Positions 12,042 through 19,346 of a DNA stretch of 64,000 bases are shown piece by piece. How positions within the stretch are numbered: position 1 is the stretch's first letter; each line of letters starts with the position of its first letter. This stretch comes from Rhodococcus rhodnii (lineage in GTDB: Bacteria > Actinomycetota > Actinomycetes > Mycobacteriales > Pseudonocardiaceae), in the NCBI GenBank assembly GCA_000720375.1, contig JOAA01000020.1, positions 372,001-436,000 on the forward strand, in the 5' to 3' direction. Made by a program: the position numbers and the translations under genes. Below the pieces are notes generated by a model. The model was not told the DNA's origin and ran no database searches. It saw only the letters and a program-made list of their open reading frames with translations.

Positions 12042-13553
12042 TCAGGCGATGTGGCGCATCCGCTGCCACAGCTGCGGCCAGTCGGCCACGGGCTGCTCAC
12101 ACACCCACATCGGGACGTCCAGCGCGAGGTTCTTCAACCCGCCGTACGGGTTGCCGGTCTTGCCGGCCGGACGCACCGAGCCGAAGAAGCGCTGCAGCTC
12201 AGTGGGGTCGCCGCCAACGAACAGCACGGTCTTCGTGCCGTCGGGCGGTGTGCCGAAGTGCCAGTAACCGCGGTGGGCGCTGTAGACAGTCGGCACGCCG
12301 TTCTGCGGGCCGAACTTGTACAACGCGCCAGCCTGGGCGTAGTCCTCGGTGAGCACGGCCGTGCCGGCGGGCAACTGCTTGTAGGCCTCGCCAACCGAGG
12401 CCGAGAACTCCGGCCAGCCCACCGTCTGCACGGATTCGGCCTGTGCCTGCGGCGACGTGGCCAGCGACTGCACTGGGAAAACGGGCAGCATCAGCGCGAC
12501 CGCAAGCGCCGCGGACGCCGTCAACGCCGGCCAGGCCACCCACGGCACCCACCGGGTCCGCAGTGACGGACCGAGTCCCGCCGCACCCGCGGCCATCAGC
12601 AGCGGGAACATGCCCGCCAGGTAGTCCGCCCGGCCGTTCATCGCGATGAACACGACCAGCAGTCCGATGAACGACCAGCCAAGGAATCGCCACTGCCGCA
12701 ACTGCTGTGCGGCCAGCAACCGCCACAGACCGAACAGCAGCAGCACTGCGGACAGTCCGGCCAGTGACAGCAGCGTCGGCACGTAGCCCACCCGGCCGCC
12801 CGTGGCCTCGGCGGCCTGCGCGATCGCCTCGCTCATCGCCAGCTGCGGCCACCCGTTCGCCGCCTGCCAGATGACCGTCGGCAGCGCGCACACCAGCGCG
12901 ATCCCCGCGCCGACCCACAGCATCCGACGACGCAGGATCTCGCGCGGCCCGACGACCGCGGCCGCCACCGCCGTCACCACGAGGAAGAAAACGATCAAGT
13001 ACTTGGCCTGCAGCGCAACACCGGCGCTCACACCCAGCAGCACCAACGCCCGGTCGTCGCGGGTACGCACCCACCGGACCAGCAACAGCGTGGCCAAGGC
13101 CCAGAAGAACATGTCGAGCGAGTTCGTCGCCAGCCAGTGGCCGACCAGAAGGGTGATCGGCGCGGTGCCGTATGCGGCCGACGCGATCACCTGTGCGCGT
13201 TTGCCGCCACCGAACTCGCGCGCGATCGCGGCCGTGACCAGCATTCCCAGCACCACCAGCACAATCGCCGGCAGGCGCAGCACCACCAGCGAGCCGCCGG
13301 AGATGAAGTCCAGCGTCCATGCCAGTACCGGCACGAGCGGCGGCTGGTCGACGTAACCCCAGTCCAGATGCGCTCCGGCGGCCAGGAAGTACAACTCGTC
13401 ACGGTGGTAGCCGTAGGCCCCACTCGTGACCAGCAGCGCCAGGCCGACCAGGCCGGCGAGGATCCCGACGGCTCTGCCTGCGAAGGCGGGCCGCGCGTCG
13501 TCCACAACCGGTTCGGCCACCGGCGCCACGTGATCGGGCAGGATTTGTTTCAC
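12042..13553 (-). CDS. GT39-family membrane glycosyltransferase (ArnT/PMT-like)
   Basis: Protein of 503 aa from a GTG start with GGGGGA seven bases upstream; an ATG 11 codons further out lacks such a site. It is polytopic, with about nine to eleven hydrophobic segments over residues 35-390 and a C-terminal soluble part. The first loop contains HRDELYF and DWGYVDQPPL, the acidic DE pair and the conserved D-x-PPL stretch of family 39. Such enzymes take sugar from a polyprenyl-phosphate donor and work on the outer face of the membrane. Most cluster glycosyltransferases are soluble GT1 enzymes, so this would imply glycosylation during or after export. It diverges from the P450 gene at 13758. It could also be a cell-envelope enzyme with no role in the product. 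Confidence 0.8.
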   Translation of the reverse strand: MKQILPDHVAPVAEPVVDDARPAFAGRAVGILAGLVGLALLVTSGAYGYHRDELYFLAAGAHLDWGYVDQPPLVPVLAWTLDFISGGSLVVLRLPAIVLVVLGMLVTAAIAREFGGGKRAQVIASAAYGTAPITLLVGHWLATNSLDMFFWALATLLLVRWVRTRDDRALVLLGVSAGVALQAKYLIVFFLVVTAVAAAVVGPREILRRRMLWVGAGIALVCALPTVIWQAANGWPQLAMSEAIAQAAEATGGRVGYVPTLLSLAGLSAVLLLFGLWRLLAAQQLRQWRFLGWSFIGLLVVFIAMNGRADYLAGMFPLLMAAGAAGLGPSLRTRWVPWVAWPALTASAALAVALMLPVFPVQSLATSPQAQAESVQTVGWPEFSASVGEAYKQLPAGTAVLTEDYAQAGALYKFGPQNGVPTVYSAHRGYWHFGTPPDGTKTVLFVGGDPTELQRFFGSVRPAGKTGNPYGGLKNLALDVPMWVCEQPVADWPQLWQRMRHIA

Positions 13554-13647
13554 CGCAAATTCCCCCAACTCCCATACAATTCGCAAAGTTCAACGGCTGC
13601 CCAGATGAACCGACAGTAACACTGTTCGGACAGCTTCGTCGGACGCA

Positions 13648-13664
13648 TAGGGGACGAATAGGGG
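13648..13664. promoter_or_regulatory. direct repeat TAGGGG x2, candidate regulator site
   Basis: Two TAGGGG half-sites 11 bp apart (13648-13653 and 13659-13664), one helical turn, in the 204-bp divergent region between the GT39 gene and the P450 gene, about 94 bp before the P450 start. Same half-site as at 12015, 23443, 31901 and 50535. Confidence 0.45.
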
Positions 13665-13757
13665 TTATTCGGCGGCCATTTCCGGGCGCATTCTCAGACA
13701 ATGTGTGGCCCGCGCATGTGCGCGGGCGGATGCTTCTTGTCCGGGAGGGACGTTTCC

Positions 13758-15023
13758 ATGGTGACGGCGACCAAGAGCAAAGCAGGCGACATCCGGCTTG
13801 GCGCCACTCTGTTCGCCGCGCGAGCGCTGGTCCGGCTCAGCGGGGTACTCGGTGATCCGTTCGCGGATCTGTTGCGCGGACAAGAGAATCCGTATCCCGT
13901 GCATGAACGGGTGCGCACCATGGGACCTCTGCACCGCAGCAAGCTCGGCCCGTGGGTGACCGCGAGCCATCCGCTGATCAACTCGATCCTGCGCGACAAG
14001 CGCTTCGGAATCCGTACCAGCGACGGGAAACTGCCGTCGGCGCAACTGAAGGACGTGCCGAAGCTGGACGTGTCGTTCCTCGAACTCGACCCGCCGGACC
14101 ACGGCAGGCTGCGCAGGCTCGTCGCCCCTTCGTTCGGGCCACGGACCATCGAGCGCTTCCGGCCGGCGATCCAGCGCGCCTGCGACGACCTGCTCGACGA
14201 GCTGGACCACCACGACACCTTCGACCTGATGGACCAGTTCGCCACCCGGCTGCCACTGGCGGTGGTGGGCGAACTGCTGGGCATCAGCGACGACCGCTGG
14301 GACGAATTCCTCCAGCACGGTGCGGTGATCGGCGCGACCCTTGACGGCGTCAGCTCGGTGAAGTTCGCCAAGCAGCTGCGCGTATCGCTGCACGAGCTCG
14401 CCATCATGTTCGGCGAGCTGATCGAGCAGCGCCGAGCCGACCCTCGCGACGACCTGACCACAGCGCTGGTGCAGGCCAGGGCGGAGGAAAAGCTGACGGC
14501 GGACGAACTGCTGAACATCTTCGGCCTGCTGGCGATCGCGGGATCCGAGACGACGGCGAACCTGATCGGCAACGGAACGCTCGCCCTGCTGCGTCATCCC
14601 GAACAGTGGGAGCAACTGCGCGACGACCTCGACCTGGCACCGAAAGTCGTCGAAGAGACGCTGCGCTACGAGTCGCCCGTGCAGCAGTCGCAACGAGTTC
14701 CGCACGAGGACGTCGAACTGCACGACACCAAGATCCCGGCGAACAGCCAAGTGGTCCTGTTGATCGGCGCGGCGAACCGGGATCCCGAGGTGTACAGCGA
14801 ACCGGACCGCTTCGACATCCACCGGACAGACGTGCCGGATCACTTGTCGTTCTCCAGCGGCATCCACTACTGCATCGGCGCGCCACTCGCCCGCCTCGAA
14901 GGCGACATCGCGTTCCGGGCACTGGCGACCCGGATGCCCAAGCTGAAGCTCAGCGGCGACCCCAAGATCCGCCGGTCCCTGGTGATCCGCGGGTTGCGGT
15001 CGTTGCCTCTCAGCGCGTCCTGA
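13758..15023 (+). CDS. cytochrome P450 (tailoring)
   Basis: Protein of 421 aa, the usual length for soluble bacterial P450s. The start ATG follows GGGAGGGA; the reading frame opens 57 bases earlier without a better site. I-helix AGSETTAN at ~261, ExxR (ETLR) at ~300, and heme-binding FSSGIHYCIGAP with the Cys ligand at ~372. It presumably hydroxylates or epoxidises the polyketide using ferredoxin and reductase supplied from elsewhere, as neither is encoded here. Two TAGGGG half-sites precede it. It converges on the ABC permease, with two perfect hairpins in between. Substrate and position cannot be read from sequence. Confidence 0.93.
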   Translation: MVTATKSKAGDIRLGATLFAARALVRLSGVLGDPFADLLRGQENPYPVHERVRTMGPLHRSKLGPWVTASHPLINSILRDKRFGIRTSDGKLPSAQLKDVPKLDVSFLELDPPDHGRLRRLVAPSFGPRTIERFRPAIQRACDDLLDELDHHDTFDLMDQFATRLPLAVVGELLGISDDRWDEFLQHGAVIGATLDGVSSVKFAKQLRVSLHELAIMFGELIEQRRADPRDDLTTALVQARAEEKLTADELLNIFGLLAIAGSETTANLIGNGTLALLRHPEQWEQLRDDLDLAPKVVEETLRYESPVQQSQRVPHEDVELHDTKIPANSQVVLLIGAANRDPEVYSEPDRFDIHRTDVPDHLSFSSGIHYCIGAPLARLEGDIAFRALATRMPKLKLSGDPKIRRSLVIRGLRSLPLSAS

Positions 15024-15089
15024 ACCCTGTTTGTCAACCAGTGGCCAGCTACTTGGTCGCTGGTCGGAGTGTCCGCTGGGGACAGGAAA

Positions 15090-15141
15090 GGGCTCCTGGC
15101 TTTGAAGTTGGTGACCAAGCCAACTTCAAAGCCAGGAGCCC
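15090..15141. terminator. 22-bp perfect hairpin, probable bidirectional terminator
   Basis: Arms 15090-15111 and 15120-15141 are perfect complements of 22 bp around an 8-base loop. It lies between the convergent P450 and ABC permease genes. No T-tract follows on either strand, so it would act by structure alone or as an mRNA 3' stabiliser. Confidence 0.6.
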
Positions 15142-15156
15142 GATCTGTACATGCCA

Positions 15157-15186
15157 CTGAGCGGCGGACCGAAGTCCGCCGCTCAG
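15157..15186. terminator. 13-bp perfect hairpin with CGAA loop
   Basis: Arms 15157-15169 and 15174-15186 pair perfectly over a CGAA tetraloop, 15 bp after the previous hairpin and 27 bp before the permease stop. It probably terminates the leftward ABC transcript. Confidence 0.6.
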
Positions 15187-15213
15187 GGTGATCCGTGGCT
15201 GTGTATGGGGGGA

Positions 15214-16767
15214 TTACACGCCTTGACGGACCACGCCAAAAAGCTCCACTGCGCCCTCTTCGAGTTTCTGGCACGCGATGCGGCCGCACAGCCAAGCCAT
15301 CACCGCACCCGTGAGCACGCCGACGGGTACCGCGAGCCAGCTGAGCACCATGTTTCCGGTGACAGCGCCCTGGATCAGCAAGGCCAGAGCCGGACCGACC
15401 ATCGCGATCAGCAGCGGGATGATGCTCAGCTGCATGTAGTGCGGGTTCGTCCCGGACGTGAACGGGTTGTTGTCGGAGTTCTTGGGCACCGGGTAGGCCG
15501 CGATCACCGACAGCAGCACCACCGCACCAGAGCAACCACCCACCAGCGCGGGCAGCAGTGCCAGCACCCATGGCCAAGCCCAAGCCAGCCCGCTGATCGC
15601 CGTCAGCACCAACGTGAGCGCGACGCAGAAGGGCGCGACCACCAGCGTCCACGCGAGCTGCCTGCCGCGAACGTCGGCGCGGGTCGAGTTCGGTGCGAGC
15701 ATCGTGTGCCACATCCCGCTACCGTCCAAACCGTACAGATTCGACGTCTCGGCGCACGCCAAAGCAAGCACGAACATCCCACCGAACGGCAGCAGCTGCT
15801 CGATACCGCTCAACGCGGGCACAACCGCGCCCGGCAGGGCAGCCAACGAAGTAACCAGGACCGCCCGCCGCCGGGCATCCCGGCTCCACGTCAGGATTTC
15901 CTTGTACGCCACCGCACCGAGCGGGTTCTTGGGCAGCAACCGTGTCAGCACACCGGACCTGGTGCGCTGGTAACGCCCACTGGCCGACCGGGTCGTCGTC
16001 CGGCGCTCAATCAGCGGCGCCCAAGCAAGCAGCAGGCCTGCCACCAACGCCGCCAGCCCCAGCAAAGCACCGACAGCAACCAGCCAGTCCGAGCGCCCCG
16101 CCGCCTCGACCGCCGAGGTCGCCCAACCCGACGGCAGGACGTGCAGCACCGTGGAGAACACCGGTGCCTCGCCCCGGATCACCGACGGACCCAGCGACTG
16201 GATGGGATACCGAAGCAGGAACCCGCACACACAAATGAACGCGACCAGCAACAGCGCGATGTCACGCCCGCGCCGTGACCGCAGAGCGGCCCCGAGGCCA
16301 GCGATCACAACCCGCGCAAGCAACACGAGGAACACCGTCTGCAGCACGAGAGCGGGCACCGCGACCACGACCGCGGCTGTGCCCAGCCCGCTGCCCAGGA
16401 CCACCAACGCGATCCCGGCGACCAACGTGACCACGAAACCTGGCCCGATGAACGCGATTCCCAGCAGCCCGACCGCCAGCTGACGCGAAGTGATCGGCAA
16501 CAGCGAGAAGTGCTCCGGCCGCAGCGTCTCGTCCCCGCCGCCTGCCAGCATCGGTACCACGATCCAGCAGATGAACCACGCGAGGAACGCCAGCGCGACC
16601 ATGTCCGCGGTGATCGCGTCGGTGCGGAAGTCGCCAGCCGCGAGACCGATCGTCAGCCCAGCCGCGAGCAGCCCCATCAGGAACTTGCCCACGCTGGTGA
16701 TCACCTGCTCCCGGCGCAGCGAGTGCCGCGCCACGCTCAGCCGCATCCGGATCAGGACGCCAACCAT
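15214..16767 (-). CDS. ABC transporter permease
   Basis: Protein of 517 aa with roughly 10-12 membrane segments, arranged as two similar halves joined by an Arg-rich cytoplasmic stretch (~265-290). The start ATG at 16767 lies inside the end of the ATPase gene (16-bp overlap), which indicates translational coupling. The open frame runs further upstream to 17307, but that part only shadows the ATPase gene. Together with the ATPase it forms a two-gene ABC-2-type exporter, a likely candidate for export of, or self-protection from, the cluster product. Its position inside the cluster supports that but does not prove it. Confidence 0.85.
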   Translation of the reverse strand: MVGVLIRMRLSVARHSLRREQVITSVGKFLMGLLAAGLTIGLAAGDFRTDAITADMVALAFLAWFICWIVVPMLAGGGDETLRPEHFSLLPITSRQLAVGLLGIAFIGPGFVVTLVAGIALVVLGSGLGTAAVVVAVPALVLQTVFLVLLARVVIAGLGAALRSRRGRDIALLLVAFICVCGFLLRYPIQSLGPSVIRGEAPVFSTVLHVLPSGWATSAVEAAGRSDWLVAVGALLGLAALVAGLLLAWAPLIERRTTTRSASGRYQRTRSGVLTRLLPKNPLGAVAYKEILTWSRDARRRAVLVTSLAALPGAVVPALSGIEQLLPFGGMFVLALACAETSNLYGLDGSGMWHTMLAPNSTRADVRGRQLAWTLVVAPFCVALTLVLTAISGLAWAWPWVLALLPALVGGCSGAVVLLSVIAAYPVPKNSDNNPFTSGTNPHYMQLSIIPLLIAMVGPALALLIQGAVTGNMVLSWLAVPVGVLTGAVMAWLCGRIACQKLEEGAVELFGVVRQGV

Positions 16768-17543
16768 TCCAGCCCCTCGACACCCTCGTTGCGGCCGCCC
16801 ACCAGCGCCACAAAAGCCTGCTCCAGCCCCTGTTCGCCGCCCCTGACCTGGTCGACGGGGCCCGCCGCGACGATCTTGCCGTCGGACATCACGCCGACGT
16901 GGTCGCACATCAGCTCCACCAGTGCCATCACGTGGCTGGACAGCACGACCGCGCCGCCCGCGGCGACGAACCGGTTGAGGATGGTGCGGATGGTGGCCGC
17001 GGACACCGGGTCGACGGCCTCGAACGGCTCGTCGAGGATCAGCAGTTTCGGGGCGTGCAGCAGGGCGTTGGCCAGGCCGATCTTCTTGCGCATGCCCGCG
17101 GAGTAGTCGATGATCAACGTCCGCTCGGCCTCGTGCAGGCCCATCACGTACAGCAGCTCGTCCGCGCGGCTCTCGGCGACCTTCCGGTCGATGCCACGGA
17201 TCAGTCCACTGTAGACGATGAGCTCCCGGCCGGTCAGTCGCTCGGGGACGGACAGGCCGTCGGGCAGCACGCCGATGAGCGCCTTCGCCTTGGCGGGCTC
17301 GCGCCACACGTCCACGCCGAAGATCCGCACCGAACCCGCGTCCGGCCGCAACAGGCCGACGGCCATGGACAGCGTGGTGGTCTTGCCCGCGCCGTTCGGG
17401 CCGACCAGGCCGAAGAACGAGCCGCGGCCCACGGTGAGGTCGACCGAGTCCACCGCGACTTTCGTACCGAAGGCCTTGCGCAGGCCGGAGATCACCAGCG
17501 GGCCGGCACCGTCGCCGACGGCCGGGCTCTGTTCGTCAGACAC
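16752..17543 (-). CDS. ABC transporter ATP-binding protein
   Basis: Protein of 263 aa with a GTG start. Walker A GPNGAGKT at 48-55, Walker B LLILDEPF, and a degenerate signature YSAGMRKK where LSGGQ is usual. Variants such as YSxGM are common in drug-export and CcmA/NatA-like ATPases. It drives the permease encoded just downstream, whose start overlaps its stop. No convincing ribosome site precedes the GTG, so the message may be leaderless or nearly so. It diverges from the lipoprotein gene at 17729, and their shared 185-bp region contains none of the TAGGGG half-sites seen elsewhere. Confidence 0.9.
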   Translation of the reverse strand: MSDEQSPAVGDGAGPLVISGLRKAFGTKVAVDSVDLTVGRGSFFGLVGPNGAGKTTTLSMAVGLLRPDAGSVRIFGVDVWREPAKAKALIGVLPDGLSVPERLTGRELIVYSGLIRGIDRKVAESRADELLYVMGLHEAERTLIIDYSAGMRKKIGLANALLHAPKLLILDEPFEAVDPVSAATIRTILNRFVAAGGAVVLSSHVMALVELMCDHVGVMSDGKIVAAGPVDQVRGGEQGLEQAFVALVGGRNEGVEGLEWLAS

Positions 17544-17728
17544 GATATAGATTCGACCACATCACGCGCCCGCGCACGCTCGTCAATCGGTACCAACGTC
17601 CGCCGGGGCCTCCTCCGATGTGATGAGCCGGAAATCGGCCCGACTGCCGATGCCTCTCGGCGAGGATTTCAATACGCTCGGTGAGGTAGGAATGGCGGAT
17701 TCTGCGTTTTCAATCCACGGGGGTCGCG

Positions 17729-18106
17729 ATGACCGCGCGAGCGGCTAAGAAATTGTCTTTACTGCTGGTGCCAGTGCTCGTCCTGGCTGGCGGGTGCCGA
17801 CTTTCCGAGGAGGCCGGAAAAGCCAAGGACAAGGCCAAGGTGTGCATCGAGGCACTGAACCTGTCGTCGATGGTTCCGGACTACAAGAACCGGGAGAACC
17901 AGACGGGCGAGCTGGAGCGCCGCGCCAAGGAGCTGCGCAATCTCGCCGATTCGGCGGCCGACCGGGACGTCGCGGGCGCCGTCGGCGGCCTCGCTGACCA
18001 GTACGCACGCGCCCAGCAGCGCAAGGCCGACACGGTGGAAGCGTTCGGCGGCTGGGTCCGTGACACGGTGAAGAACATCGACAAACTCCGCGAGGTGTGT
18101 ACTTGA
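17729..18106 (+). CDS. small putative lipoprotein
   Basis: Protein of 125 aa. N-terminal signal with positive residues (RAAKK), a hydrophobic stretch LSLLLVPVLVLAGG and Cys at ~23, so the lipobox VLAGGC is somewhat non-canonical. The mature part is charged, predicted helical, with a second Cys (VCIEAL) and a C-terminal Cys, and no recognised catalytic motif. The start ATG follows GGGGG. Its stop overlaps the next start (TGATG), so it is co-translated with the DUF418 protein. Function unknown. A secreted or membrane-anchored accessory is the most that can be said. Confidence 0.7.
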   Translation: MTARAAKKLSLLLVPVLVLAGGCRLSEEAGKAKDKAKVCIEALNLSSMVPDYKNRENQTGELERRAKELRNLADSAADRDVAGAVGGLADQYARAQQRKADTVEAFGGWVRDTVKNIDKLREVCT

Positions 18107-19290
18107 TGAGTGGCAGTGGCGCCGCGAGATCCGGGGATCGGCTGATCCACATCGACGCATTGCGAGGATTCGCACTGCTCGGGATTCTCGCGGTGAACAT
18201 GGCGCTGTTCTCATCCGGCTATGCCTTTACCGGTATCGCCGATCCCACATTCTCCTCGTTCACCGACAACGCCGTCGAGTGGGCGATCTACCTGCTCTTC
18301 ACAATGAAGTTCTACCTGCTGTTCTCGTTCCTCTTCGGGTACAGCTTCACGCTCCAGCTGGATTCCGCGCAGCGCAACGGCCGTCCCTTCAAACCGGCCT
18401 TCCTCAGGCGGCTGGCCGCGCTGTTCGTGCTCGGCGTCGCACACGCGGTCCTGCTCTTTCCCGGCGACATCCTCTCGACCTACGCCATCCTCGGGCTCAT
18501 CCTGCTCGCCGTGCGCAACATCCGGCCGCGGACCGCGATCGTGCTCGCCGGCATGCTGACCGTCGGCACCACGGCCATCGTGGTCCTGGTTGGACTGTCC
18601 GGTGCGGTCACGGCCGATCCAGCGGCCGCGCTGGTGGAGGGCCAGCGCGCCACCGAGGCGTTGCGGGGTGCGCCCAGCGAGGTGATCGCCGAGCATGTCC
18701 GTACCTTGCCGTGGATCCTGGGCACGCTCGCCGTGCAGGGACCGCTCGCCTTCACGTCGTTCCTCATCGGACTGGCGGTCGGCAAGATCAGGGCATTGGG
18801 CGACCTCGGCAGGCACGAACGCGTGCTACGCATGCTGCAATGGGTGGGGCTGCCCGTCGGGCTGTCGGGCTCCCTGGTCTTCGCCAGCTTCGGCGGCACG
18901 CACGACACGCTGGCCACAGCCGTCGGCTACGCCACCGCGCCCCTGCTCACGGCTGCGTATGTGGCCACGATGCTGCGTGTGTTCTCCTCGCCGCGGGCGT
19001 GGGTGCTCACCGAGTTCCTGGCAGCGGGCGGGCGGCTCGCGTTGACCAACTACCTGCTGCAGTCGCTGGTCTGTGCCCTGATCTTCACCGGTCTCGGCGC
19101 GGGCGTGATCGGGCAGATGCGCCCCGGCGTGGTGCTGTTGATGACCTTCGCGGTCTTCTTCGCCCAGATCATCCTGAGTTACATATGGCTGCGGCTGTTC
19201 CGTTACGGCCCAGTGGAATGGCTACTGCGTGCGGTCACGTACGCGACTTGGCGGCCCCGGTCGGCCCGACGGTTACCCTCGGCCGCCTGA
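18106..19290 (+). CDS. DUF418 family membrane protein
   Basis: Protein of 394 aa, with the start overlapping the preceding stop. The N-terminus RLIHIDALRGFALLGI is the typical opening of DUF418/acyltransferase-3-like membrane proteins. It has about ten hydrophobic segments. The C-terminal DUF418 region shows GRLALTNYLLQS and a final GPVEWLLRAVTY. The biochemical role of the family is not established; members often lie near transporters or secondary-metabolite genes. It forms an operon with the lipoprotein, diverging from the ABC transporter. Its part in the cluster, if any, may be envelope or export related. Confidence 0.8.
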   Translation: MSGSGAARSGDRLIHIDALRGFALLGILAVNMALFSSGYAFTGIADPTFSSFTDNAVEWAIYLLFTMKFYLLFSFLFGYSFTLQLDSAQRNGRPFKPAFLRRLAALFVLGVAHAVLLFPGDILSTYAILGLILLAVRNIRPRTAIVLAGMLTVGTTAIVVLVGLSGAVTADPAAALVEGQRATEALRGAPSEVIAEHVRTLPWILGTLAVQGPLAFTSFLIGLAVGKIRALGDLGRHERVLRMLQWVGLPVGLSGSLVFASFGGTHDTLATAVGYATAPLLTAAYVATMLRVFSSPRAWVLTEFLAAGGRLALTNYLLQSLVCALIFTGLGAGVIGQMRPGVVLLMTFAVFFAQIILSYIWLRLFRYGPVEWLLRAVTYATWRPRSARRLPSAA

Positions 19291-19299
19291 GAAACGGGA

Positions 19300-19330
19300 C
19301 GGCGGTGCCCAGGCTCACTGGGCACCGCCG
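19300..19330. terminator. 13-bp perfect hairpin between convergent genes
   Basis: Arms 19300-19312 and 19318-19330 pair perfectly around a 5-base loop, between the DUF418 stop (19290) and the amidase stop (19347). Probably terminates both transcripts. No long T-run follows. Confidence 0.6.
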
Positions 19331-19346
19331 GTCGGAAAAACACTTG

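Noticed and set aside
16768..17307. Upstream extension of the ABC permease frame
   Set aside because: The extension is out of frame with, and wholly inside, the ATPase gene and has no membrane or domain features. The ATG at 16767 opens the hydrophobic protein.
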